Origin: a virus
Reading direction: 5' to 3' (one strand)
Length of the DNA stretch: 20,441 nucleotides
IMG/VR virus record: IMGVR_UViG_3300023054_000033
Coordinates: 1-20,441 of that record
Shown piece after piece: positions 6,988 to 14,940 of this stretch (position 1 is the stretch's first letter; each line of letters begins with the position of its first letter). The notes under the pieces are model-generated. The model searched no databases, was not told the origin of the DNA, and saw only the letters and a list, made by a program, of their open reading frames with translations. The position numbers were made by a program, and so were the translations under genes.

Positions 6988-7552
6988 TGCGACCCCAAAA
7001 TAGTTCTCTGTCTTGAAGGCTTTCTACGAAGTCCAACCCCTTGTCGCTAGGGTAGATAGACTTCTGATACCCAGATGTAAAGCGAGCAACTCTAGCTCTC
7101 TCTAGGTCAACCAGCTTGTTTTCTACCTTCAGTTCAATAGTAGCTGTCTCAGCACCATCTTGAATGTTCATCTGGTCCATATAACCAGAGAAAATCTGAT
7201 CGAAGTTACTAGGTGCCGTAGTCAAGTCACCACCAGTGAATGTTCCGAAGTAGATGTTGCACACACGGCCCTGATAAGGCTCACTGAGGGCTAGTGAGAG
7301 TATTTCCGAGGGGATACCACTCAAAGTCAGTGTAGCGCCCCTGACAGCCATTTCAGCGGTTTCTTCAATAGCGGAGATGTCAAGTAAGGTTCCTGTGCCA
7401 ATCCACTGTGTCGTATCAGGTAGTGTAAGTGTGCCTTGGCCAGTCCACAACCGCAGTATCTCACTGTCAAAGTTAAGTTCAATAGCAAAGAATGGGTAGA
7501 CTGTGGCTTCTGATATGTTAGTGATTGTGGCAGAGGTCAGGTCTCTTGACAT
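6974..7552 (-). CDS. Minor tail / tail-tip hub protein
   Basis: A 192-residue protein with a pattern I associate with tail-tip proteins of the DUF2163 or lambda L type: an N-terminal domain starting SRDLTSATITNISEA and FFAIELNFDSEILRLWTGQ, a middle with AVRGATLTLSGIPSEILSLA and YQGRVCNIYFGTF, and a C-terminal part with TATIELKVENKLVDLERA. These look like two related beta domains as in baseplate hub proteins, which join the distal tail protein to the J-like hub. The location after the distal tail protein and before the J-like gene agrees. AAGGATAAG sits upstream of the ATG. The Cys count is low, so an iron-sulfur L-type centre is not evident. Exact family not proven. Confidence 0.7.
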   Translation of the reverse strand: MSRDLTSATITNISEATVYPFFAIELNFDSEILRLWTGQGTLTLPDTTQWIGTGTLLDISAIEETAEMAVRGATLTLSGIPSEILSLALSEPYQGRVCNIYFGTFTGGDLTTAPSNFDQIFSGYMDQMNIQDGAETATIELKVENKLVDLERARVARFTSGYQKSIYPSDKGLDFVESLQDRELFWGRNAVS

Positions 7553-7561
7553 ATCTTATCC

Positions 7562-8149
7562 TTACGTTATAACTTCTACAGCCTCAAAGGAGATACCATA
7601 GAAAGAACCATTGTTGATAGACCAAGATGTGAGGTTAATAGCCAACCTAAAGACGCCCTTAGGGGAATCAAGCACTACCGTGGCACCTGTATAGTCAACC
7701 CTTAATGCAGGCCAAATCTCTAGGGAACCATTACCAGTCTGGTCAGCAAGAACCTGATGTAGTTTAGCAGAGGAACCTCCCCCTAGCTGAATATAGTCAC
7801 CAGCCTTTAGTGTCCCAGTCATAACGACAGTAACAGTCTCATCGCCAGTTACCCCAGTAAGTGTGCAAGAGCTTACATCACCCCTTGGTGTCGCATAGTC
7901 AGGGTCTCCTAGTAGGAAAGTGCCAGTCTGTCCCTTAAGACCTACTAGCATAGCTTTCCACTCAGCAGCTAAGTCACGGCGGACAGAAGGGATAGTAACT
8001 GAGGCTTCCCACTTCTGCCCTCCGTGAGAAATAACTTGCTGCTTATAGGTGAAAGGAGACTGAGAGACAGCTACAGCATTTACAGCCCGTAACTCAATAC
8101 TTTCGATACCAATAGTGGTTGGTTGATTTAGTGGGTATGTGAGTGCCAT
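7562..8149 (-). CDS. Minor tail protein, probable distal tail protein
   Basis: A 195-residue protein, directly after the tape measure gene. It starts MALTYPLNQPTTIGIESIEL and contains FTYKQQVISHGGQKWEASVT, then LLGDPDYATPRG, GTLKAGDYIQLG and a closing SFYGISFEAVEVIT. This combination is common in a family of siphophage tail proteins coded right after the tape measure. They are thought to form the ring at the tail end (Dit or lambda M role). Enriched beta strands and no charged coiled coil fit this. A weak GGGAAAG lies about 11 bases before the ATG. Structural role is likely; the exact ring position is inferred from gene order. Confidence 0.74.
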   Translation of the reverse strand: MALTYPLNQPTTIGIESIELRAVNAVAVSQSPFTYKQQVISHGGQKWEASVTIPSVRRDLAAEWKAMLVGLKGQTGTFLLGDPDYATPRGDVSSCTLTGVTGDETVTVVMTGTLKAGDYIQLGGGSSAKLHQVLADQTGNGSLEIWPALRVDYTGATVVLDSPKGVFRLAINLTSWSINNGSFYGISFEAVEVIT

Positions 8150-8168
8150 CTATTAGTATCTTTCCCTA

Positions 8169-10982
8169 TTACCCGAAAGTAGCTTTCATTTGTCCACCAC
8201 GACGACGATCATCAATCATAGACTTCTTGGTCATCTGTGCGATCTGAGGTGCAGCTTGTGCGATAATCCTCTTTACACTGTCGTCACCATTGGCTTGGAA
8301 GTTAAACGATTGGTTGACGACAATAGTGTCTCCACCACCACCTTCCATCTGAACACCCAGCTTACCATTAGCACCACGCTTTAGTGGCATGATAGCTTCA
8401 GGACCAGCTTCACCCATGAGGCCAGTCTTACCACCAGCCATAGGGAAGGTTGTGGGTCCACCAACGACACCACCATTGGCATAGGCTTGGATTTGAGAGC
8501 CACCAGAGAAGGTACCCCCATCAGCGAAACCCAAGAAAGATGTAATAACAGAAACCATACGTTTTACTACAAGTACTCTGTAGAGTTCTTTGATGATGTC
8601 AGCAGCCATAGACTTGAAGGCATCTTTAACCGACTTAGTACCATCAACCATCGACATGAAAGCATTTTCCATAGAGTTTTCTATGGTGCTTGCAAGAGCT
8701 TCCTGTACTTTATTCTGCTCTTCAATAACGCGAGTTTGTTCTTCTATGAGGTAGATTTTCTTAGCTGCGACTTCAAGTTCTTTTTGAGACAGGGGGTCAC
8801 GCTTACTAGCACTAGTCTCCTGAATTTTGAACAGCAGCTCTTCGTAACGTGCTTGTTCCTCAGTCAGGTCAACCAGCTTACGTCTACTCTCTGTCTGTCG
8901 CACCAACTTGTCGAGAGCTTCTTGACCAGTTTCAGATGTCGGACCTTTTTTATTAGATCTCCTGTTAGCTTCTTTTTCGTCTCCCAGTGCAGTTGTTGTT
9001 ACGCCAATCGCGTTGATTAACCCCAGTCTAGCAGTGTAAGCAATCTGAGCATCTCTTATTATGGCATCGTTACCACCAGTAAGGGCGGCATCTAGACTAG
9101 CTTGAGCCTTAGCTGTCTCCGTTGCAACAAGTCCAGCAGCAGCCTCATTAGCACCTGTTCTAACAGCATCAAGTCTTGCGACCAGACCTGCCAACTTAGC
9201 GTCAAGGTCTCCCGTGTTTTGCAGGTCTGACATTGCCGAAGCTGCATCTTTTAAAGCCTCAGATAAACCTTTTGCTTTTTGCGCAGAGTCGGAAATTGCA
9301 TCCGTTACGCCCACATTAGCATCGTACAGGGCCATAGCATCAATTAAGTGGTTGCCCTTAATCTGGGCGTTAATTAGCTCAAGCCTGTATTGCTCCCTTG
9401 CAATCGCAGCTTCTTTTGCCTTAACCTGTGCAGAGTCTTTTCCAAGCTGAAGGATCAACCTGTTAAGGTCGAGAGTGTCAGACATAGACTTCTTCTCAGC
9501 GTCAACAGCATCAAGAATTTCTTGAACGCCAGCTTTGCGCTCTTGCTGGAGGTCGCTTACTTTTTTTAGGTTGTCGTAGTAGAGCTTGATAGATTCTACA
9601 CGTTTTTCTTCTAGGTGGACAGCTACCCTAGCCGATTCAGCTGTGCCATTCATTTCCGCAGTGATCTCAGCAACAGAAAGGGCTATTTTTCTCATCTGGT
9701 CAGCCAGAAGGTATCCCGCTGGGGTGACGTTGCTACCAAGAGAGCTTATAAGGTTATCAAACAACTCTACAATTTGTTCTCTGTTGCCCTGATTAGCAGC
9801 CGATTTTAGGCCATCAATGTAGCCCAAGTATTGTTGCCTACCAATACCATAACCTAACTTAGCAAAAGTTGCCTCGTCCAGCTCTGCCTCAGACGAACCA
9901 AGAAGGCCAAACGTAGGGGTGTTTATCATCTCATTAAAGAATTGACGGACCCCACCAACATTAGCAGCACCTTCAGCTTTATCCAGAAAGGCCGAGAAAT
10001 TCTTTAGTTGAGCGTTACTATCAAGGGTTAGCATTGCAGAACTCAGCGACCTAACTTCATCAGTCAAGTTGCCAAACTTCAACCCTAATTCTTGGTCGTT
10101 AAGAAGCTCAAAGGTTTCTTTTAGTTTATCCGACGACGAGGTTACTTCATCTAGTCTCTGGCTGAGGGTTTTAGATGAGCCACTCATTCGCATAAAGTAT
10201 GCGCCAATAGCGGTTGCAATAGGGATAATGATACCAAGGCTCATCACGAGAAACCCTACCGAGACAGAAAGGCCCATGATAGATGTCGAAGCTGCTAACA
10301 TTGCTGGCGGCATCAAGTAAAGTACCCCGACAAGCTGAGTAGCCTGCTGACCAAAAGCAACCATTGGGTTTGTCCCGCCTTGGATTTGCACCATGAAGTC
10401 ACCAACCTGATAACCCGTCTGCTGCATGGCTACACCAAGGTTATTAGTTCCCCTTACGTTACCTTGGTTAGCTGCTCTAATCCTAGCTAGTTGTGCTTCA
10501 TACTGCTGTAGGGTGATTATGCCAGAGCGGTAGGCTTCCCTGAGACTACGCATAGCTTCACGCTGACGAGTAAAATTAGCGTAGCCCTCTTGGAACCGCA
10601 TACGGAGTTCCAACTGTCTATCAGCAAGCCTTTTAGTGGCCCTTGCGGCCTCATCAGCAGCCTGAGCAGCAACCCTAGCCGCCTGTTGGTTCCTCAGTGC
10701 AGCAGCAAGTTGCTCCACCCTTTGCCTAGCCATGTACGAAGACATACCCATAGCTTCAAGGGCTTTTCTCTGCTCAAGTAGACCCTGCTGAAAAGACCGA
10801 GAACTAAGTTGGCCCTTAGCTTGGGCCTTAATAAGTTCTTCTACGTTTCTTTCAACTGAACCTAGCGCACGGCTCAACCCCAAGACAGAGTTAGTCTTAC
10901 CCATCTGGTTTTGAAAAGCAGTGAGTTTGTTCTTAGCGTCAACAAGTGATTTAGTGTCTACAATAATTGCTAAGTCAGCCAT
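8169..10982 (-). CDS. Tail tape measure protein
   Basis: A 937-residue tape measure protein that sets tail length and takes part in DNA ejection. The N-terminal 180 residues are Gln/Ala/Arg-rich and helical. Residues about 222-268 are a hydrophobic stretch (SIMGLSVSVGFLVMSLGIII and after), typical of the membrane-inserting part. Long helical stretches with Glu/Lys/Ala follow to about residue 800. The Gly-rich C terminus carries GEAGPEAIMPLKRG at about 857-870, the hallmark of lambda-type tape measures. At roughly 0.15 nm per residue the length predicts a tail near 140 nm. The ATG overlaps the G-T chaperone stop by 8 bases (ATGGCTGA). Opposite-strand open frames within it are shadows. Confidence 0.95.
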   Translation of the reverse strand: MADLAIIVDTKSLVDAKNKLTAFQNQMGKTNSVLGLSRALGSVERNVEELIKAQAKGQLSSRSFQQGLLEQRKALEAMGMSSYMARQRVEQLAAALRNQQAARVAAQAADEAARATKRLADRQLELRMRFQEGYANFTRQREAMRSLREAYRSGIITLQQYEAQLARIRAANQGNVRGTNNLGVAMQQTGYQVGDFMVQIQGGTNPMVAFGQQATQLVGVLYLMPPAMLAASTSIMGLSVSVGFLVMSLGIIIPIATAIGAYFMRMSGSSKTLSQRLDEVTSSSDKLKETFELLNDQELGLKFGNLTDEVRSLSSAMLTLDSNAQLKNFSAFLDKAEGAANVGGVRQFFNEMINTPTFGLLGSSEAELDEATFAKLGYGIGRQQYLGYIDGLKSAANQGNREQIVELFDNLISSLGSNVTPAGYLLADQMRKIALSVAEITAEMNGTAESARVAVHLEEKRVESIKLYYDNLKKVSDLQQERKAGVQEILDAVDAEKKSMSDTLDLNRLILQLGKDSAQVKAKEAAIAREQYRLELINAQIKGNHLIDAMALYDANVGVTDAISDSAQKAKGLSEALKDAASAMSDLQNTGDLDAKLAGLVARLDAVRTGANEAAAGLVATETAKAQASLDAALTGGNDAIIRDAQIAYTARLGLINAIGVTTTALGDEKEANRRSNKKGPTSETGQEALDKLVRQTESRRKLVDLTEEQARYEELLFKIQETSASKRDPLSQKELEVAAKKIYLIEEQTRVIEEQNKVQEALASTIENSMENAFMSMVDGTKSVKDAFKSMAADIIKELYRVLVVKRMVSVITSFLGFADGGTFSGGSQIQAYANGGVVGGPTTFPMAGGKTGLMGEAGPEAIMPLKRGANGKLGVQMEGGGGDTIVVNQSFNFQANGDDSVKRIIAQAAPQIAQMTKKSMIDDRRRGGQMKATFG

Positions 10983-11714
10983 TCGCTACCCTCATATAAA
11001 CTGTATCAACACGCTTTATAGCCTCAATCTCACGAGGTTCTACAGGCGTCTCAGTCAGTTCTTTCCATGCTTTGATTTGTTCGTATGTTATCGGGTTGGG
11101 GCCAGAAAAGCCTTGTGTTCTGCTGTTGCTTAAAGTAATAAAGGCAGACCAGACGTGAGACATAAGCTGTGGAAAATCTGTCGGGGGTTCCAATGCTTCA
11201 GGTCTACGTCCAATCTGCCTCTCTACTTGTTCAAGATGTTCTCGTTCTGAAATGCCATCCTTATCAGGCCTGTTGAGTTTGAACTGATGTTCAGCCCACT
11301 CACATAACTGACAAGTTAGGCTTTCGTAAAATCCAGAGAGTCAGCTAACGCTCCCTCAATCTGATCTTTAATCCAGAACACCTGATCGTATAATTCTCTA
11401 GCCTTAGCGACAGTAAGTTTGGGTTTCTCACCACCATAGGTAATATCCCAACTAGCTGTAATCTTAGAGAGCAACGTAAGAGTAGCTTCTTCCATATCCT
11501 GAGAGGTAAAGTCTTTATTCTTACCTGACTGCATAGCCTTCAGACGCTTGTTTGTCTGTTCGTGCATTACAGATTTATACTCTTTGGAATGGCTTGCGTA
11601 GACAGTGATAGTCATATCAGTCTTGTCGTCGTTCTTCAGTTGGTCGCCAGTATTGGGATGCACCAGTTTAACTTCAACAGTGTCACTGGTAGGCTTAAGG
11701 TTCATAAGGTCCAT
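10975..11714 (-). CDS. Tail assembly chaperone G-T, made by -1 frameshift
   Basis: The longer of two products from the tail chaperone locus, coating the tape measure during tail assembly. The -1 frame is open from 11340 to its TGA at 10975, joining the G gene (11316-11714) to a 3' extension. The frame change must happen between 11340 and the G stop at 11316-11318. The best site is the TTTT run at 11331-11328. A shift there gives 246 residues: 129 from G, then YESLTCQLCEWAEHQF, a middle with DGISEREHLEQVERQIGRRP, and an end with ITYEQIKAWKELTETP. A T-only start at 11193 (TTG) would be cut short and has no good binding site. Location just before the tape measure is the standard place. The stop overlaps the tape measure start. 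Frameshifting is inferred from frames and from the known family behaviour. Confidence 0.8.
11316..11340 (-). promoter_or_regulatory. Frameshift window of the G/G-T chaperone gene
   Basis: The -1 frame has a TGA at 11343-11341 and frame 0 has its stop at 11318-11316, so any -1 shift must fall in this 25-base window. It contains a TTTT run (11331-11328), where a TTT-reading tRNA can step back one base with full pairing. No standard X XXY YYZ heptamer is present. A small stem (TGAAC / GTTCA, 5 pairs, loop ATCA) lies about 40 bases downstream. Slip site inferred, not proven. Confidence 0.62.
11316..11714 (-). CDS. Tail assembly chaperone G
   Basis: A 132-residue G-type chaperone and the main product of the G/G-T locus. 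It includes KPTSDTVEVKLVHPNTGDQL at about 7-26, a helical part with KRLKAMQSGKNKDFTSQDME and TLTLLSKITASWD, and ends DSLDFTKA. Together with the frameshifted form it would bind the tape measure and recruit tail tube subunits. The final ASWDITYGGEKPKLTVAKA and DQVFWIKDQIEGAL match the pattern of G-like proteins whose C terminus resembles the tail tube's insertion site. The ATG has AAAGGAAAT upstream. It follows the tail tube gene with 131 bases between. The G stop TAA lies only 10 bases beyond the proposed slip site. Confidence 0.82.
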   Translation of the reverse strand: MDLMNLKPTSDTVEVKLVHPNTGDQLKNDDKTDMTITVYASHSKEYKSVMHEQTNKRLKAMQSGKNKDFTSQDMEEATLTLLSKITASWDITYGGEKPKLTVAKARELYDQVFWIKDQIEGALADSLDFTKA

Positions 11715-11766
11715 CGGGATTTCCTTTGTTTGTGGGTTATGTCGGGGTTTATCGGGTAGTATAAAT

Positions 11767-11801
11767 GGGGAGACCCTAGACCCGACGACCAGAGCCTCCC
11801 C
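11767..11801 (-). terminator. Hairpin between tail tube and chaperone genes
   Basis: Read on the - strand, GGGGAGGCTCT pairs with AGGGTCTCCCC (11 pairs, two G-U) around a 13-base loop. ATTTATACT follows, not a good T tract. It sits 45 bases after the tail tube stop and 53 before the G start. It may be a weak terminator or an mRNA-end protector that keeps tail tube expression above its neighbours. A second small stem (GGCC/GGCC with a 4-base loop) lies at 11809-11820. Confidence 0.5.
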
Positions 11802-11845
11802 TACCTAAGGCCGTGAGGCCGATGCTATAGCAGCTAGGTATCTGT

Positions 11846-12760
11846 TTACACTGCTGGACGTGTGATCTTCAGGTTTGTGCCTTCAGTTGCATCATAGAGA
11901 GCAACGAAAGACATGCTGATGATACGGCTAGTTGGGCCATCGACACCAACGTCAGCAGAGTTAATCTTAATGCGGGGGAACAGGAATGTGTAAGCGTTAG
12001 CACCAGTTGGGTCATTCACAGACACTTCCAGTTCGCTTTCAGTCTCGTTCAGGAAGCGGGTAATCAGGGCTGCATCCTCGAAGTATGCGGTGATAGTCCC
12101 CTCAATCTCCGCACGACCATATTCCAGAGAAGGCGCACTGTCGTCACCAATAACGAAGGTGGGTGCGAAAGAGTTGTTCAAGGTGAAGTCAAGGCCCGTC
12201 ACAATGGCTACAGCGGAGCTAGAGGCCACGTTACCGATAGCAATGTCACCAGAGTAGGCATCGAAGGGAGCAGCGCCTGAGGCAGCGTCCTGTGTCTTCT
12301 GTGTACCACTGATGGTCATGTCCTTACCAACCATCGAGAAGGTAGTCGTAACCATCTGGTTGGGGGCGAGGGAAATAGCCATCGAAGAAACCGAACAACC
12401 TGTGAACACACGGGCTTGGTCAATGTCAGCGGCATAGTCTTCAATGGAGAAGAACTTGGGGGTAACGCCAACCTTCAGGACGTTAGTCGAGAAAGTGTTA
12501 AGCAGAGCTGATTCAAGGAAGTCGTCGTAGTCAGCATCACGAAGATCAACAGCAATGTCACCTGCTACTTGACGGTTACCGTGACGGTCTACACGAGGCA
12601 TACGGTCAGCTTGGATGTCGTTACCAGCTACACGGTCTTTAGTGAGGTTCAAAGAGTGAGTGCTGAAAGGGAGGTTAATAAAGTTACCAGCGGGTGTAGT
12701 GCCAAACGTAGCTTCTACGATGTACGACAAGCTGGAGCGCGAACCCTGTGCAAAGGCCAT
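11846..12760 (-). CDS. Major tail tube protein
   Basis: A 304-residue tail tube protein, assigned from gene order (after the tail terminator, before the G chaperones) and from sequence features. It starts AFAQGSRSSLSYIVEATFGT and TPAGNFINLPFS, then has SLNLTKDRVAGNDIQADRMP and a core with DIAVDLRDADYDDFLESALL. The C-terminal part holds SLEYGRAEIEGTITAYFEDA and FLFPRIKINSADVGVDG, with IISMSFVALYDATEGTNLKI at the end. These are typical of the family of phage tail tube proteins. An AGGAG lies before the ATG (12760), outside the HNH gene. The gene is followed by a hairpin. It would polymerise around the tape measure as stacked rings. Confidence 0.84.
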   Translation of the reverse strand: MAFAQGSRSSLSYIVEATFGTTPAGNFINLPFSTHSLNLTKDRVAGNDIQADRMPRVDRHGNRQVAGDIAVDLRDADYDDFLESALLNTFSTNVLKVGVTPKFFSIEDYAADIDQARVFTGCSVSSMAISLAPNQMVTTTFSMVGKDMTISGTQKTQDAASGAAPFDAYSGDIAIGNVASSSAVAIVTGLDFTLNNSFAPTFVIGDDSAPSLEYGRAEIEGTITAYFEDAALITRFLNETESELEVSVNDPTGANAYTFLFPRIKINSADVGVDGPTSRIISMSFVALYDATEGTNLKITRPAV

Positions 12761-12779
12761 GTTGTTTCTCCTATGGGGA

Positions 12780-13280
12780 TTATTTATAAATATTGGATTT
12801 GGATAAGTTGAGGTCAGCCCTTAAAACCCGCAGGTTTTCTGGTATGTGCAAACCACAGATGTTTTTCCCACGTAAGGGAACGATGTGGTCTACATGGTAG
12901 TCTACACCTGTGGCATCCTTGATTATCTGTGCCAACTTATAAGTTCTTTTGATGTGGGACTTTTGACTGTCAGTCAGCCAAGGTGGGGTTGCTTGCTTCA
13001 CATGAGTTTTTCTCTGGGCCGCATGAAACCTTTTTGAGTGTGGGTTTCTTCTGGCCCACTCTCTTTGAGCTTTATTTACATCTTTGCCCTTAGATTTTCT
13101 CTTAGCCACAGATTTCTTTTGAGCCTCTGCCCTCAACTCAGTGTTATCGTAGTAATATTTCAAACTGTATTCAGCAGAACATTTCAAGCACTTGTTCGTC
13201 ACCCCGTAATTACACCTACTATTCTTGGTGAACTCATTTAACGGTTTCTCTAAGCAACAAGTTTTACAAACCCTAAGCAT
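12780..13280 (-). CDS. HNH homing endonuclease, copy 2
   Basis: A 166-residue free-standing HNH endonuclease in the head-tail junction genes. Zinc-ribbon Cys pairs are Cys5/Cys8 and Cys31/Cys34. A basic middle follows (about 40-95, with KKSVAKRKSKGKDVNKAQRE). The core at 127-162 includes DYHVDHIVPLRGKNICGLH, Asn149 and LNLSKSN. The Lys-rich stretch probably binds DNA. The ATG overlaps the tail terminator stop by 8 bases (ATGCTTAG). It ends 19 bases before the tail tube ATG, which keeps its own AGGAG. Both neighbours look complete, so this insertion appears to lie at a gene boundary. It is related to the copies at 1801-2337 and 17636-18112. Confidence 0.9.
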   Translation of the reverse strand: MLRVCKTCCLEKPLNEFTKNSRCNYGVTNKCLKCSAEYSLKYYYDNTELRAEAQKKSVAKRKSKGKDVNKAQREWARRNPHSKRFHAAQRKTHVKQATPPWLTDSQKSHIKRTYKLAQIIKDATGVDYHVDHIVPLRGKNICGLHIPENLRVLRADLNLSKSNIYK

Positions 13281-13680
13281 AAATATACCACCCGATATTA
13301 ACTGGTATCATGTAAAAGGGTCCATCAATCTCTGCCTGTTCTCTTTCGGCATAACGGATGGATACGATAGTGCCAGCTTGACTTACGTCTGTCGTGGCTT
13401 CAAAGGCTTCCATAATCTTGTCGGCAAGATCGTCACCAGCGGCAGGACCGACACCTTCAGGGACATAACACTCAATTCTAAAGATACCTTGGTAGTACAT
13501 CTGTGGGTTAATGCCACGGACAGCAGGTTCTCTACGAGTGGGAATTAGTCGGGGTTTTAGGTAAGGCTGACCAGTAGTGGGACTAAACTGTAAGTTCTCC
13601 CAACCGATAGAAGGGACATCAGTGATAGAACCTAGTTTAACCTCAAGGGCAGCTCGAATGTCATCATAGATACTAGCCAT
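13273..13680 (-). CDS. Tail terminator protein (DUF4128-like)
   Basis: A 135-residue protein like the DUF4128 / tail-terminator family, which caps the tail tube and joins it to the head. It starts ASIYDDIRAALEVKLGSI and contains NLQFSPTTGQPYLKPRLIPT at about 29-48, then YYQGIFRIECYVPEGVG and the helix DDLADKIMEAFEA. It ends FYMIPVNIGWYIYA. Its placement after the gp10-like neck protein and before the tail tube gene fits. The ATG overlaps the preceding stop (TAATG) and the stop lies within the HNH gene start. The C terminus matches the expected family ending, so the HNH insertion did not truncate it. Confidence 0.82.
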   Translation of the reverse strand: MASIYDDIRAALEVKLGSITDVPSIGWENLQFSPTTGQPYLKPRLIPTRREPAVRGINPQMYYQGIFRIECYVPEGVGPAAGDDLADKIMEAFEATTDVSQAGTIVSIRYAEREQAEIDGPFYMIPVNIGWYIYA

Positions 13681-14102
13681 TACCTGAACCTGTCTTTTAC
13701 TTTTGCGTAAACGAGGTGTTTACTTTCTACCGCTGCCGCATGAGGCGCACGGTTTCTAAAAATGCCAGCCCTTTCCTCTGTAACGTCAGCGGCTTCAATA
13801 TCAGCATACAAGTTAGACCTAGCCTCTTCAGCCTTTTGCGACCAGCTTTGGTTCTTGGGCTTATTGGTAGAACTCCTTGAGCGGCCACCCCTACCACCAG
13901 TAGGTTGAAAACTGTGGGACGTGATATAAGCCCCTGTATCGACGGGTGAGCCTGCGCCTATGCCGCCCTCTCTTGGGTCTTCGCCTATTAGTGAGTCAGC
14001 TATGCGTTTAAGGTAATCCTTAACCTCACCCTCGATTTCACTTGCAGCGGCATCTAGTTTACCTGAGACCGAATTCTTGTTTACCTTAGTTCTAAACTCC
14101 AA
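13680..14102 (-). CDS. Neck / head-tail connector protein (HK97 gp10-like)
   Basis: A 140-residue protein in the place of the HK97 gp10-like neck or tail-completion proteins. It starts EFRTKVNKNSVSGKLDAAAS with a helical stretch, contains GAGSPVDTGAYITSHSFQPT at about 49-68 (the SPVDTG motif is typical of this family), and closes with HAAAVESKHLVYAKVKDRF. Residues 69-86 are low in complexity and rich in Gly, Arg and Ser. The start codon is TTG at 14102, backed by a clear AAAGGAG 8 bases upstream; no ATG fits. The stop overlaps the tail terminator start. Confidence 0.8.
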   Translation of the reverse strand: MEFRTKVNKNSVSGKLDAAASEIEGEVKDYLKRIADSLIGEDPREGGIGAGSPVDTGAYITSHSFQPTGGRGGRSRSSTNKPKNQSWSQKAEEARSNLYADIEAADVTEERAGIFRNRAPHAAAVESKHLVYAKVKDRFR

Positions 14103-14106
14103 TGGC

Positions 14107-14454
14107 CTACTCCTTTACATGACAAATGTAGCAGATAGCGACACCATCAGAAAAGATTGTAGATACAGAGACAATGGATACAGCATCCCCATTACCTAGC
14201 AGTTGGTCGTCTTCATCAGGCTCTACATTAGATAGGGCTGAGATCACACACTTGCGTGTCCCCTTGCGTATCTGATCTACGTTGAGGGTCTCGTAGTTGT
14301 AGAAGTAACCAAGGACAGTGTAGTCCGTTGTGACAGACCCATTGACAGAACCTGTGGTGGGGTCGTAAGAACCGTCAGAGGTAATCTTACGCAGAGTTAG
14401 GTCTTCCCCAAAGTCACGCACTAGATTAAACAGGTCAAAGGAGCGGAAGGTCAT
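14107..14454 (-). CDS. Head-tail stopper-like connector protein
   Basis: A 115-residue protein between the adaptor and the neck protein. It begins TFRSFDLFNLVRDFGEDLTL, continues with ITSDGSYDPTTGSVNGSVTT, and has NVDQIRKGTRKCVISALSNV at about 58-77. The C-terminal half contains PDEDDQLLGNGDAVSIVSVS. This pattern (DLxLRK, YDPxTG, then a beta barrel) fits head-closure or stopper proteins of siphophages, which seal the portal after DNA packaging. GAGGAG lies just upstream of the ATG. Its place in the order (adaptor, stopper, neck, terminator) is the main support for the role. Confidence 0.72.
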   Translation of the reverse strand: MTFRSFDLFNLVRDFGEDLTLRKITSDGSYDPTTGSVNGSVTTDYTVLGYFYNYETLNVDQIRKGTRKCVISALSNVEPDEDDQLLGNGDAVSIVSVSTIFSDGVAICYICHVKE

Positions 14455-14465
14455 GCTCTAGCTCC

Positions 14466-14921
14466 TCATTCATACTCTGGTGTGTCGTAACTTGGAGGGT
14501 TCTTGAAGCGATCTCTACGGAAGGAACCTTCGATACGATTAGTGTTAGAACGAACAGCCTGAATACCAGACTTGGTGATACCACCAGCTAGTACACCAAT
14601 GACAGCACCAGAGGTCTTACCCTGATACTCAAGGTCATCAGCAAGGACTTTATACTGCTTGGCAAGGTCACTGTAGTTAGCACTGAGAGAGCCATCTAGA
14701 CTTGTCGTGACCCTCCGAGAGAACTTAGAAGATATAGCTCTAGCAGCCCAAGCAGCAGCATAGTAGACGTTATTACCACTCTCTGAGAGAGCAAAGAGGA
14801 CTTCTTCGTTCTGCACCTGCTGGTCTAGTGTGTCAGTGTCTCCCACCAGAAGACGGACAGAGTTGAGACGCCCAGAGGCTGTTGTAGTGTCTAGGTCAGT
14901 AGAATCATAACTCCAACTCAT
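14466..14921 (-). CDS. Head-tail adaptor (connector) protein
   Basis: A 151-residue protein, first of the connector genes after the capsid block. It carries SGRLNSVRLLVGDTDTLDQQ at about 16-35 and NEEVLFALSESGNNVYYAAA at 39-58, the start of the helical bundle typical of HK97 gp6-like adaptors that sit under the portal. The helix AAWAARAISSKFSRRVTTSL and LAKQYKVLADDLEYQGKTSG follow. The C terminus (RNTNRIEGSFRRDRFKNPPS region) is basic and probably extended. GAAGGGA precedes the ATG. The stop is 11 bases before the next gene. Confidence 0.78.
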   Translation of the reverse strand: MSWSYDSTDLDTTTASGRLNSVRLLVGDTDTLDQQVQNEEVLFALSESGNNVYYAAAWAARAISSKFSRRVTTSLDGSLSANYSDLAKQYKVLADDLEYQGKTSGAVIGVLAGGITKSGIQAVRSNTNRIEGSFRRDRFKNPPSYDTPEYE

Positions 14922-14940
14922 TTGGGCATCCCTTCGATTA

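Noticed and set aside
8487-9020. 177-codon + strand frame inside the tape measure gene
   Set aside because: Rich in Phe, Ser and Leu as expected from the reverse of a helical Glu/Lys/Gln-rich gene; no binding site or motif.
11193-11193. TTG at 11193 as an independent start for the G-T part
   Set aside because: The same frame stays open up to 11340 with family-like residues, and the TTG has no good binding site; a frameshift explains the locus better.
11809-11820. GGCC/GGCC stem as a separate terminator
   Set aside because: Only 4 pairs and no T tract; too weak to call alone.
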